64,000 nucleotides of DNA from Chondrus crispus. Lineage: Eukaryota; Rhodophyta; Florideophyceae; Gigartinales; Gigartinaceae. Shown in pieces: positions 11,979-23,161 of this stretch (positions are counted from its first letter, which is position 1; each line of letters opens with the position of its first letter). A model generated the notes under the pieces. The model saw nothing but the letters and a program-made list of their open reading frames with translations, was not told the DNA's origin and ran no database searches. Both the position numbers and the translations under genes were made by a program. The DNA lies in the NCBI RefSeq assembly GCF_000350225.1, contig NW_005178753.1:62001-126000 (forward strand), written 5' to 3'.

Positions 11979-13001
11979 TGTAGTACAATGCGCCTGTCGG
12001 GCAGAGACCACGGTCCGATGGTCCGGCAAAAACAACAACAGCAACAAAAAGAAGAACTGCCGATGGCACAGCGCTACGGAGTGTCCGACTCTCCCTTCTC
12101 CGTTTAAACGAGCTTGCGACTCGTAGTAGCTCAGATCCCTGATAAGGGGGGGCACAGAGAAATAGCGCGGCCCCGGATCGGTGTGGTAGAGACTTGCGAA
12201 GAGAACTGCTCGACGAGTGTGGGGTCGGGCGCGTACGTAGATACCCCGGTTCCACTGGGTTGTAAGGCCAATGCTCGTTGAGCTTCTTCGACACCTTGTA
12301 ACGCGACAAGGCCTTCGAGGGGGGCGTTGCAACGCAGCCCGACGAGATGAAATGAAAGTAGCAGCGCTACGTCAACCGTGCCGCCCGATGGCTCGAAACA
12401 CCTACACCGGTTCGGTCGCAACCGAGGCCGATGGCACCAACACTGGCTCGTAACACGACGGAGCCCTTCGAGGGAGACGTCGTTGCAACGATCTCCGTCG
12501 GAAAATGGGTCACAGTAGCAGCGCTACGTCAACTGTTTCGCCCGATGGCAAAGACACCTACACCGGTTCGGTCGCAACCGAGGCCGATGGCACCAACACA
12601 AGATAAGCGGAAAATAGGTAGAATTAGAGATAGAAAAGGATAGGGAAATAAAAGAAAAGAAAAGGGAACCCCCGAGCAATAGAGGATGCCGTAGGCTTAG
12701 GTAAAAGGGAGCGTCTTGGTAAAAGACGAACTTCGACCAAGGCGACATTCAACTCCGGCAACTCGGGTTGGTTTATTGACTTGTTCGGTCAAAGGGCTAA
12801 GTTATATAGAGCCCCGCCGGGGCGAGTACAGTAGCTCCCGGCTCTAGATTCTAGATCTAATTAGTAAAAAATTAAATAAAAATTAAAATAATCGTGCGCT
12901 CCGTCGCACACGTGTGTCCCCCAAACCCGGACTACAGTATCCAATTTTTTTTCTTTTTCACTTCCTTTCATCCCCCTACCCGAGACGGGTATTGCACTAC
13001 A
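11979..13001 (-). repeat. 3' LTR of element C
   Basis: This is a 1023-bp LTR with TG...CA ends. It contains a TATA box (TCTATATAAC on the minus strand, ~12801-12809) and a ~157-bp internal tandem repeat in two copies (about 12302-12600), each with GTAGCAGCGCTACGTCAAC and a CCGGTTCGGTCGCAACCGAGG hairpin. Solo copies of this family are at 29556-30619 and 52473-53520. Confidence 0.95.
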
Positions 13002-13014
13002 TATCCCCTTTCTG
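13002..13014 (-). other. Polypurine tract of element C
   Basis: On the minus strand CAGAAAGGGGATA lies directly before the 3' LTR, the expected plus-strand primer. Confidence 0.7.
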
Positions 13015-13111
13015 AGCGCTCTCGCGCAGCGGCTTCACTCCCTTGCTTCCCAACTTCTTTCTTTTTCTTCCCACCATCAGTCGCCGCTCGCGTGAGAGTA
13101 AGACGATCTCC

Positions 13112-14776
13112 ATGTTTCCTTCATCGGATCCCACTGCCGAACATACCTCGCGCGGTCGCCGCGGTGTGGGCTTCTCACACACGCCATCCATTCCTAACGA
13201 CCTTCCTTCCATACCCCGACTTCTCCCGGACACCAACATTCCTGAACCGCTCTTCCATCCCGATCTCCATCCTTCATCAGCCCCTCGTCGATACCCCTCA
13301 CTAGCCGAGCTCCAAGGTAAATCCATGCGCGACTATCCCTTACTGTACGCGGCCACTCCCTGGTTTTCCGCCATCGACGTGCGCGAGGTCACTAGCATCG
13401 AGCGCGACTTTGCCGACGGTGCGGGGATGCTGCCGGGTCACCTTCCCCTTCAAGCCATTTCCTCCTACGATTGGCGTGCCCTTATCGCCATTAACCCATC
13501 TATCCTGCGTCGTTCCTCCCCTCGTGGCCGCCAGGGCCTATCCCTGCGGTTCATGGAAGCCGTCCTCGACCGTCTCGACCTATCCCTATCCGATGCCCTC
13601 ATTCCTTCGTCCTTCGGATGTGACACGTGGAAGTTTCGCACGGAGGGGGAGCGTGATTACCTTGACAACCTCCTCAGATGGACACGGGGTGACCCTGTGC
13701 TCGAGGCGGACCGCCTGTGTCATAACCAACTGACGGTGACTAACGATGCCATGTCATACACGCGCGCAATCCTCCCCCTCAATTTCCGACATATGAAACG
13801 CGGGAACATCCCCTTCTTCCAGCATACGGTCCGATTCGAGCGTAAGATGAGATCGGACACGGGATATTTCCTAGCTTACCAAATGGTTGAGGCGGGGGAA
13901 ATTGCTCGGTCACACTACCCCAATCGGTACCAGCAACTCCCCTCATGGTGCGGACAATTTGAGGTCTGCCAAGGGTTTTGGGCAGAGCTCGGTCCCATCC
14001 TTACCTACTTTGGAAGCCATCTCACTAATCCTCGTCACGGGTTGTGGGTTGTCTTTTTGACGGAGTGGTGCGTGAAGGTAGCCGCCACCTTGCTCTGGGA
14101 GGCGTACGATTGTTGGCGGCTGTGGTATCTTCCTCCGAAGCTCGTCGAGCTTATGTGCCTTTTGGACTATACCGTGCCCTTGGGCGGAGCGGACACCGAC
14201 CTCGAACTGCACTCCTTACTCGAAAAGATCAATCAGGTCGACTGGGATGTTGTTCCCCCTATCAACTCATCCCGATCCTTCGCAAAGCGACGCCCGTCCT
14301 TTTCTCCCGGACGAAGTCACAGTGCGGCGGGTGAGTTTGTCTGGTTCAACCCTTGGACATCCGCCTTGTGCTCTCCCTCCGAAGCGCGCCTCAGTCGCCA
14401 ATTCGGCAACCAAGTTCCAACCCCTGACGTGGCTCCCAAACGAGCCATAGATCCCCGCGCAGACGACGTTTGTCCCCGACCGTCTGCTCCAGATTCCCCT
14501 CTCCTTGCAGCCCCTGCTGCTGCTCCTCCTGCTGTCGATATCCGCTCGGCAGGGCATACCGAAACTCTGTCGGTTAGGGAAGCATTGTCTTCCCCACCGT
14601 CCCCATCAATTCCCAAAAAGAGCGACGGAGCCATTGACATCTACTGCAAATTGCTCCGCGCTTATGGCATCGAAGGTGAAGCTCTCCAAGGGGCTTCCCT
14701 CGATGATCTGCGAGTCCTTGCTCGACTCGTTACCTCACTCCCGAAGGAAAAATCCTTGGGTGTGCCGCCCCACTGA
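13112..14776 (+). CDS. Antisense cargo protein of element C, 554 aa, unknown
   Basis: An intact plus-strand gene inside a minus-strand retrotransposon, 111 bp from its 3' LTR. I chose the ATG at 13112; a longer frame from 13043 would need a TTG start. The protein begins MFPSSDPTAEH, has a Pro/Ser-rich N-terminus (~1-60), then a balanced, aromatic-rich globular part (~70-370) with segments such as SSYDWRALIAINPSIL and EVCQGFWAELGPIL, and a low-complexity Pro/Ala/Ser tail (~400-490) ending in a short helix-like segment. I recognise no domain, signal peptide or membrane segment. AATAAA lies 98 bases after the stop (14874-14879), and TTCACTCC at about 13033, which fits the oomycete initiator YTCANTYY, lies upstream. 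These support a real gene with its own transcript. Function unknown; it could be structural or could regulate the element through antisense RNA. Confidence 0.8.
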   Translation: MFPSSDPTAEHTSRGRRGVGFSHTPSIPNDLPSIPRLLPDTNIPEPLFHPDLHPSSAPRRYPSLAELQGKSMRDYPLLYAATPWFSAIDVREVTSIERDFADGAGMLPGHLPLQAISSYDWRALIAINPSILRRSSPRGRQGLSLRFMEAVLDRLDLSLSDALIPSSFGCDTWKFRTEGERDYLDNLLRWTRGDPVLEADRLCHNQLTVTNDAMSYTRAILPLNFRHMKRGNIPFFQHTVRFERKMRSDTGYFLAYQMVEAGEIARSHYPNRYQQLPSWCGQFEVCQGFWAELGPILTYFGSHLTNPRHGLWVVFLTEWCVKVAATLLWEAYDCWRLWYLPPKLVELMCLLDYTVPLGGADTDLELHSLLEKINQVDWDVVPPINSSRSFAKRRPSFSPGRSHSAAGEFVWFNPWTSALCSPSEARLSRQFGNQVPTPDVAPKRAIDPRADDVCPRPSAPDSPLLAAPAAAPPAVDIRSAGHTETLSVREALSSPPSPSIPKKSDGAIDIYCKLLRAYGIEGEALQGASLDDLRVLARLVTSLPKEKSLGVPPH

Positions 14777-17700
14777 CCTGCCGCTTAGAGCGACTTCCGC
14801 GTGATCCGTTCTCGGATTATTACCCCTTTGGGAGCGACGTCCGATTATCGACGTCATCCGGTAGCTTTTAGCCAATAAAATGAATCACCTGCGTACCCCC
14901 CTGGTCTCAGATTACCTCCTCTTTTGTGACCTCCTCTTGCATTCGGCCGGGGCGTGGCGGCCCCAGACATTTTTTTAGTCGTTTTCTCCCCTTTGCATTA
15001 GTCGTCCCCAGTACAACACCAATGTTCGCCACCTCAGTTGCCCCTTGGCCCGTTTGGATCCCTCATTGCAGAACTACTGGCTCTCCTTGAGTCTTGGAAG
15101 CGATCCGCTTATTCGGACAATTTCGCCTCACGTGGTCTGTCCGCATGCGCTTGAGTCATGAAGACAATGGTCTTTTCCTTGGGGGTGTTTCCTCGAAACT
15201 CCCTTGACCTGCTCTAACAGAGCGGATCGGTCATGGATAAAGCCAAAAAATAGCTTGTCCCCTTACCCGTGCGTGGCATATTACTGTGTCCAACTTTGAC
15301 GTCCCTAAAAAATCATGAAAGATTGTCGCCACTACTGACATTCGCATACCTTGTACACTTCCTCGATAATCACCCTACCCTTCGTCGGGTGTTGGGCTAA
15401 AAAGTTCATCATCCTTTTTTTCTTACCCCGTATGAACCTCCTCTTCCTTCGGAAAGCCCACTTTTTGTTTGCTGGTGACGTTGTGCATTTCCTTGCGTCA
15501 GCTTCCCGTACCATTTTTCTTTCTCCTTGGGGATGGTAGGTGCAAGAAATGATCGTCATCTTCGATCTGCGTCGAACCCCCGATGGGGCCCCGGCAACAT
15601 TCGTTGCGCTGTCACCTCCCAAACTGCCAAATCAACGTCCTTTTATGTTTGGTTACAGTTCCCTCGCATCACCAGGAACGCTTGGTGCTGGTCCCCTTCG
15701 CACGTTTCCAGAACACGTAGAATCCCTACAAAGTGAGGCAATTCCATTGTTTCGCACGTGTGCTTCTGTACCAAGAAGCGCATGATCCTGTCAGTGTGAG
15801 TACTTGTCCTTTAGGACGGGGGATGTGCGGTCTTGACGATGTCCACGATCAGTTTCCCGATACCGGTCGTAAGGTGTCCTTGGTCTTGCCAAGATGACTT
15901 CGGGTCTGCCTCCATCGCTTGTAAATTAAAAGTGGAAAATCCGCGGTTTGTCACAGCCGTAAAAACGGAGCTCTGCACGTGGTCGACGGAAAAAACGATC
16001 GTTGACTCGTAACTTGGCGAATCTCGCGCCGTCTCTCCTGACGGGAGCTTCATTGAAGGGAAACCTCTTTGGTAGTTGCGCTTGACCCTCGTCGAGAGGC
16101 GGGGCCGTTTCTCCGATGACGAGGAAGTAAACCTGGTGCTTGACTTCCTCCATAACTCCGCTTACATCCTCCAAAAATTGACGTTCCTGTCGAGCGTCAC
16201 GAGACGCCTTCGTCGCCCGTGTCGGGTTCGCGTTCCCGTATAATATTAAAAAGCGACGTCCCCTACAGATCCTCTTTTCAGAGCGACGACCAGCTCGAAA
16301 TGGGCTTCAATGGCCTGAGATGGGTGTATGAGGTCACTCACATTGCGATTGAAATATTTTTCTTTCAACACGGTACAGCACTGTCCCGTGGAAGACGTCC
16401 ATAGATGAGGGGCGCGACTACCGGGTGCGTCGTTTTAGCGCAGTTTGGTCGTCCGAGATCGTGGCTCAGTGTCGTTGCTCCGCGTAACCCCTCCTTTGCA
16501 GTGAACAAGTGATGCCAAAAATTAAGTGTGGGTCATCGCCTTCGACGTACTCGACCCCTCTGGTCGAGCACATTCATCCGAACCGTCAACACTGTTGAGT
16601 CCTACTGTAGAGTCTCTAAGATATAGGCCGACGGCCTCACTTCGACCTCTTCCTGGAATGACACACAGACCTCGTGGAATTTTTCTTGAGCTTCCTTCTC
16701 CACCTTGCGTGTTGATACGGCGTATCGAAAACGCCGTGGGCGTGTCACTGAGTCCTTCGGGTGTTGCGATCCAAATTCGTTCCGCTCATCACAGCTGATC
16801 GTGCTTTGGACGACAGTCCGGCGACCCTTTTGTCGCGTTGTTCAGGGAATCAACCACACGCTACATAGTATTGTACGAAGTACACGCGATCTGGCTTCGC
16901 CGTAGTTGTCCCATTCGTCGGTTCCGTGACCCATCGTTCTATCTTGTGCCAGCTCCCTTGCTTGTTAGATCCGAGGAACAGTTGGCAGCAGGTCTCACGA
17001 GTACCAATCGTCGCAGTATATATAAAGATATATATATATACTTTTTCTTTCCGTTCTTGTTACGGAGGTCGGGTGGAGGCAGAGGGGATCATAATAAGTT
17101 GTAACAAGGTCCTTCTCGCTATGGTGTCTTAGTGACACGGTTCGTCCATGGCCACTGTGGGTCCCCGTGAGTGCGTTTGCCTTTCCCTTTTTATTGTCCG
17201 CGCCAGGGCTCCGGGTTGACACAGCACAGGTGATACCCTCAATCCTTCGGGGGCTACTGCCTTGACGAGAACATCCGCGGTGACCTTCTTCTAGATCGCA
17301 CAAATCCTCCCTTTCCACATCATTCCGTAGTGATGTCTTCGATCCCCTTGACGAGGGTCACTCATTTTTCTTTTGATTTCGTCGAGATCGGGCCTTCTTT
17401 TGGGATACAATCCCGTTGTCGGAGACCAATCCTTTTGGACGTAGTGAACTGAGAAGGAGTGTGTCAGGCCCTGAGTCCACCGTAGGTACGGGACGTTGTC
17501 GGGTCCTTCTCCTTTTGAAGAAATAAAGCAAACGGGGGGTCCTCTTCCTTGTAGCGCGACGGTAGCCCACTTCTAGTCCTTACAGACTCGCTGACCGACG
17601 TCTCCAGTGCGGGGTCGTGCCCTTGACATCAAAAAATACAAAACGAAACGAAACAAAAACGAACAACATAAAACCAAAGAACTAATGGTAAGAGGACTTA

Positions 17701-18708
17701 TGATAGCCAACCTGTGAATAGATCGTCAGGTATCCTCGTGGTAGTGGGGCGAGGGGTCGCCGGCGGTAGCCGTTCCGCGGGGTCCTCGTTTCGCTTAGGC
17801 CGCTGGAGCATAACTTCCGGGGATGCGCGTGGTTGCGCTTTTGTCGTCCGTTTGACAATGGTCCATGTGGACGGGCTTGTTTGCTCGTCGAGCGTGTTCA
17901 AATGAGTTGGGAACGAGTATGACGATGGACGTCATGACCGAGCAAGTGAGGCTTGGCCTCCGGACGACTTAGAGTATTGATGTCGTCGACCATGGCAAGC
18001 GGTAACAACTCGGCATGTACACTGCAGCTTGCAGTAAATTTTCCATAATTTCGATTATAATTTCGAAGGGCGACTACCGGGCGCCCCTCGATTCGCCTTT
18101 TCGATCCGGCCTCTCGTTCCTGACACACCCAATTTTTCTGATTAAATTACGTCCCACGAAGTCAACGTCACTTCACGTGCGCTCGGCGGCGTTGCAGGCG
18201 CGTACCCCGTAGACGTGATGCCTCATCCGGACGTACAGTAGGACGTCTCGTGGCATAGAGTGGCGAACATCGCCGGGTTGGTCACCTGCGGGATTCTCTC
18301 GTTCTATTCAGTTCCCTTCTATTTTTCCCATGCCCACTTATTTGGGCTTCCTGCATCCCTCTCCAACTTGCAAGTCTTCGCGTCGCTTGCTGCGGCAGGG
18401 ATGTTCGCTTTCTCCGGAAGCACGTCACAACGGCATTTCTCGGGGCGCGTCCATCCTCGGGGAAGGCTTTTGTCGTTTGTACGAATTACCACCGAGTGTA
18501 CTCAATGCCTCATCTGGGCCTGCAGTATCACTTCGATTTCTTGAAAACGCGTCGCGCGTCAGTCCCTTCCTATATGGGTGGCCCGGAGGGCTGACTGCCT
18601 TACTTCCCTAGATTCCACCTCCCCCATTTGCGGACCTCGCGGGTCCGTTCCCTCTTCGAATTTCTGACCCTTCCGTTGTCTCCAACCTGCCGACTTTATT
18701 GACGACGG
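14777..18708. other. Non-coding post-pol region of element C
   Basis: About 3.9 kb between the antisense gene and the end of pol. Frames here are short and unconvincing on both strands. It holds the antisense gene's AATAAA (14874-14879), an AT microsatellite (17017-17041), and on the minus strand an AATAAA at 18695-18700, 9 bases past the pol stop, which could end sense transcripts. I see no other gene. Confidence 0.55.
14874..14879 (+). terminator. Poly(A) signal of antisense gene (C)
   Basis: Canonical AATAAA, 98 bases after the stop of the antisense ORF and in its orientation. Confidence 0.5.
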
Positions 18709-21700
18709 CTATCCCGATCGCGCGCGTGACACTTGTGCGGGCAAGGATAGTCTTTTCCTTCGGAAATACGTGACGGCCGCACTGCGGGGTAATTGCTCAA
18801 TGGGTTCCCACGTCGCGTCCTCGGGCGTATAACCGTACCATTCCACCTTGAGAATCAAATTACCATTTTCATAATCGTGGTCGACGACCCGGTCGATTAC
18901 GTATTCCGTGTTCTCTGTTTCCTCTCTTTTTTCTGATCTGTTTCCTTCCCCATTCTGAAGATCTTCCAACTCGTCCTCTTCTCTGGACTTTCCGAGCTCG
19001 CGTAGGTCTTGAGGTGTCTCCGCTATCGGCGTTTGACCAACTAAATTATCCTGGTCCCCCGTCGTAGGCGCACGGGTGTGAGGACGTTCCTCGTCCTCCG
19101 TTGCCTCTCCTTCTTCGTTTAACTCCGGCTCTCCCAGGAACTGTAGCGCTTGACGTAGGCCGGTTATCGGTGCATGGTCCATCGGGCTTGGGGCTAATTC
19201 CACCCTGTCTCGCGATACGCGTTCCTCCTGATCGCCAATGGCAATGACTACCGTATGTTGATCCGATCTTCTGACCTGATAAGGCCCTGTAGCGACTTGC
19301 GCGAGCTTGTGTTTCAGTTCGCTAGCCGTGCCCTGCTCCTTCCAGAGGAACACGTACGACCCCGGTGGGATCTCATATTGCGGCTTGCGAAGGTGTGCGT
19401 CGAAATTTCGCTTGTACCGGGCCTGTTCCTTCCGCAAACTCCTATCGGCGCTTCGCATTAGGCTCTCCAACCACGACTGCCATTTCAGGTAGTATGCTCG
19501 TGACGAGCTGAAGTTCTCCAAAGTTGGTTGCGCTTGTAACGCAATGTTTCTCGGCGCCCGAGCCAACACCAGCTCGAAGGGCGCAATGTTCGTAGTTCGA
19601 TGGACTTGTGTGTTGTAGGCGAACGTCACAGCGTCGCTAAATAAGTCCCAGTCCTTGGGATGCTCTCCAACGTATTTTCGCAACACGGAAGTCAGCGTGC
19701 GGTTAAATCTCTCAACTTGGCCGTTGGTTTGCGGGTGGTACGTAGTCGTGAACACATTGCGTATGCCGAGAATTCGACAGACGTTCTGAAAGAACCGGGC
19801 CGTGAACTGTGTTCCATTGTCGGACAGCAGCTTGACCGGCGGTCCGTACACGAATACCCTATTATGAACGAAAGCTTGTGCCATGTGCGCAGCTGATATC
19901 TTCTTCAACGGTACGGTTCGTACCAGTTTCGAGTATCGATCGCTGATCACGAAAATATACCGATTTCCTCGCTTAGTTGTAATTAGCTCGCCGAGAATGT
20001 CGATGGCGACAAATTCCAGCGGAGCTTTGGGCGTGAACAGCTTCATTTCCTTCGTGTTTTTTCTTAACTTCACCCTTTCCCGCGCACATGCGGCGCAATT
20101 CTTCGCGACTGCATAGCAGTCGAGGGCCATCGTAGGCCAGTAAAAATATCTTCTCAATGTCTTGTAAAGTTTCCTGCCTCCCGGGTGGCCTGCCAATTTT
20201 GCGTAATGGCTTAACCCTAGGACGCGGTCCCTTAACGATTGTGGTATTACCACTTGTACAAACTCCGCCGCGGTACGGCATAGAGTTCCTTCGAATTCCT
20301 CGGCCTCCATGCTGAACGTTCTCACCTTTCCGGCGTCCATTTCTTCCTTGATGCGGTTGCAGAAGGGGTCGACGGCTTGCTCGCGAATGAGCTCCTCCGG
20401 AGTGACAGCTTGGAATTGATCGAGGCGATTAGGGGCGGTCCCCCCCTCAAGAGCGAAGATGTCGTCTAACGCGTCAAAAATTTCCTCGTCCTCCACTGTA
20501 CCCTTGGCTGGTTCGGCCATAAAGCATGGGATTTCGTCGTCGATTTCGTCGACGGTTTCTCCTGCGGTCCGCAACCTTGACAAAGCGTCCGCCTGGCTGT
20601 TAGCCTTTCCCTTTTTGTACTTGATTTCAAAATTGAATTCCGAGAGGCGTAGCCTCCATCGGATTAATCTCCCGCTGGGGTCGGTTACGTTCATCAACCA
20701 ATTCAATGAGGCATGGTCGGTATGCACAATGAAGTGCTCGCCATATAGATATGGTCTTAAAGTCTGTACGGCCCAAATTACCGCTAGACATTCTTTTTCT
20801 GATACAGAATAGTTTCTCTCGGCTGCGGCTAACGTTCTTGAACAGAACCCGATGGGTTTGCGTTGCGCATCCGGGTGTGTTTGAAATAGTGCAGCGCCTA
20901 TTTGGTAATGGCTTGCATCGGTATCTACCGAGTAGGGTAGGTCCTTTTTCGGCAGCGCCAACACCAGCGGTGCCAAGATGGCGTCCTTGAGCTTATGAAA
21001 AGCTTTATTGCACGGTTCGTCGAATCCTTCCAACTGGACCGGTTGTCCTTTATTCAGTAGTTGGTTTAGAGGCCGCGCGATTTTCGCATAATGCGGAACG
21101 AACCTGCGGTAGACATTGCAAAGTCCCAGGAAGCTTCTAAGCTGTGTTTGTGTTCGCGGGTACCGCACTTGTTCCAACGCGGCGGTTCGCGCGACATCGA
21201 CTTCTAGCGTACCTAGGCGGACGACGTGGCCCAGGTACTTGATCTTTTCCACGAAAAATTCGCACTTGCGAAGCTTGAGCTTGACACCTATCTTTTCCAA
21301 TACGGAAAGTATTTCATCCACGTGCGCGATGTGCTCCTCCCACGACTTGCTAAAAATTATTATGTCGTCTAGATACACCAAACAGCATTTCCAACGGAAC
21401 GGGGAGAGCAGGATGTCCATTGCTCTCTGGAACGTCGCTGGCGCGTTGGTTAGCCCGAAGGGCATTCTTCAGAAGCGACACAGACCTGAGTGACACGAAA
21501 ATGCGGTCTTGTCGCGGTCGCACTCAGGGATAGGCATCTGCCAATATCCCGAGATCGCGTCCAACGCGGAGAAAACCTTGGTGTCACCAAGCGAGTCTAG
21601 ACACTCGTCCATGCGTGGCAAAGGGTACGTGTCCTTCACAGTCACTGCGTTCAGCCTGCGGTATTCTACGCAAAAACGCATTGACCCATCCGGCTTGGGC

Positions 21701-23004
21701 ACCAGCAACACGGGCGACGCCCATTCTGACTGCGCTGGTTCTATCACTCCTGCCTCCAACATCTTCTGCACCTCTGCATCTTCTACTTCGCGGGCTTTAG
21801 GCCCGGCCCGATACGGGGCTTGTGCGATGGGACGAGTCTCGGGGATCAACTCGATCCGATGGACGGTGGTATTAATTTCGCCAAGCGTCCCATCCCACAT
21901 CCTTGAATACTTCTTCAACATCCGACGGAACCGCTCGCGCAGCCGTTCCGGCACGTGGCTCAGGTCGAGGTCCTCCACGTCCGGCGGTGGCGGCTCAATC
22001 CTGCGTTGCGGCTTCGTAGATGCCGACGCGGAGAGCCCTGCCGACCGTTCTTCTGGCTGGTCCTCGCGCGCGTGATCCGACGGTTCGCATCTTGTCTCGC
22101 CCGTAGGCGTCTTGGTGGAATTAGGAAACTTTTCCTTCTTCCTTTCTTGAATTACGAGAACTTCTCCAATGGTGGTTTTGCTCTCGAGCGCGGCTCTCGG
22201 GTGCGGTAATAATTCTGCCACCACTTGGCCTTTTTGCACCCTGACAGGGTACGTCCTAAAATTCGCAACGAGTAAACGAAACGGCCTGTCAGGCTCAACC
22301 TGAACGACACCATTCGTGCACGTCAACCCGTGCCTTTCGTACAACGACGAGTACGGCTGAACCACAACCAAGCCCGCCCTCTTCGAGGTGCATTCCACGA
22401 CGCGTTGCGTCCCTGGCTCGATAGTCGTGGCTCTTGCCACTTTTACCTTCGGGGAAACTCGCTCCCCCTTTCCATCATTCTCGTCCTCTCCCGGGACGAG
22501 ATTCTTCTTCCCTTTTCTCGTCGAGAACCGCCTAACTATCGGAACCTCCGAGAAATCCGCCAACTCAACCGTTTTCTTCCTTGGATAAATTGCTTCCACA
22601 AACCGGTCACAGTAATCCGCGCCTAGAATTAGCGGGACTGCTAGTTTTTCGCATACAATAAACTCGTCTGCGGCCACAAATTTTCCAAGCCTCACGGTCA
22701 TTCTAATGGTGCCGAGAGTCCGGAGTGGCCTATTGTTCGCGTCGCCAATGTCTTGGGTCGGTCCGTAGGACACTAGAGATTCCATTCCAGCTGGGAGTTC
22801 CGATTTTCGCACAAGGTTTGGTCCCGCGCCGGTGTCTAATACAGACAACACCCGGCTCATCAATCCAATTGTTGGTCCAATGTCCGTGTAAACTTTGTAG
22901 TTTTTTCGCGCAAGAACCAGAATCTTCTCGGGACACTCCCTTCGCTTAACCCTGTACCAGGGTCTTCGAACTTCTTCCAGCGGATGATCTCGGGCTCGGC
23001 TCAA
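18709..23004 (-). CDS. pol: Gypsy pol (C): PR-RT-RNaseH-IN-chromodomain, one in-frame TGA
   Basis: One continuous frame of about 1,430 codons, interrupted only by TGA at 21469-21471, two codons before MPFGL in RT, where Leu is usual. Protease DTGA near residue 57 (~22836). RT: RFCVEYRRLN, SALDAISGYWQMP, then YLDD (~21370). RNase H: VDTDASHYQIG, SEKECLAVIWA, HTDHASLNWL. Integrase: HHCC finger (~20230-20060), FVAIDILG, LLSDNGTQF, YHPQTNGQVERFN (~20010-19690). Chromodomain near the C-terminus (YVIDRVVDHDYENG, ATWEPIEQLP; ~18900-18780), which directs insertion into chromatin carrying methylated histone. All catalytic motifs are intact. The TGA is either a fresh nonsense mutation or read through; I favour mutation. 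The frame begins near 23034 and differs from gag. No ATG starts it (TTG at 23004), so it is probably made by recoding from gag. Confidence 0.93.
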
Positions 23005-23161
23005 AATCTCTTGACTTGGGCTGGCCTTTTGGGCTTATCCACCAATCCAGCAATCTCCTCATCGGGGCCTGAGTTTTCCCTTAGAGACGGGGAACGGGGC
23101 TGAGCCCCGAGCACAGTAAGTCGACCCTGTGCCTCTCGCGACTCATGCGAGATTCCCCTCT

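Noticed and set aside
13043..13111. Upstream extension of the antisense gene of C
   Set aside because: Needs a TTG start; the ATG at 13112 is kept.
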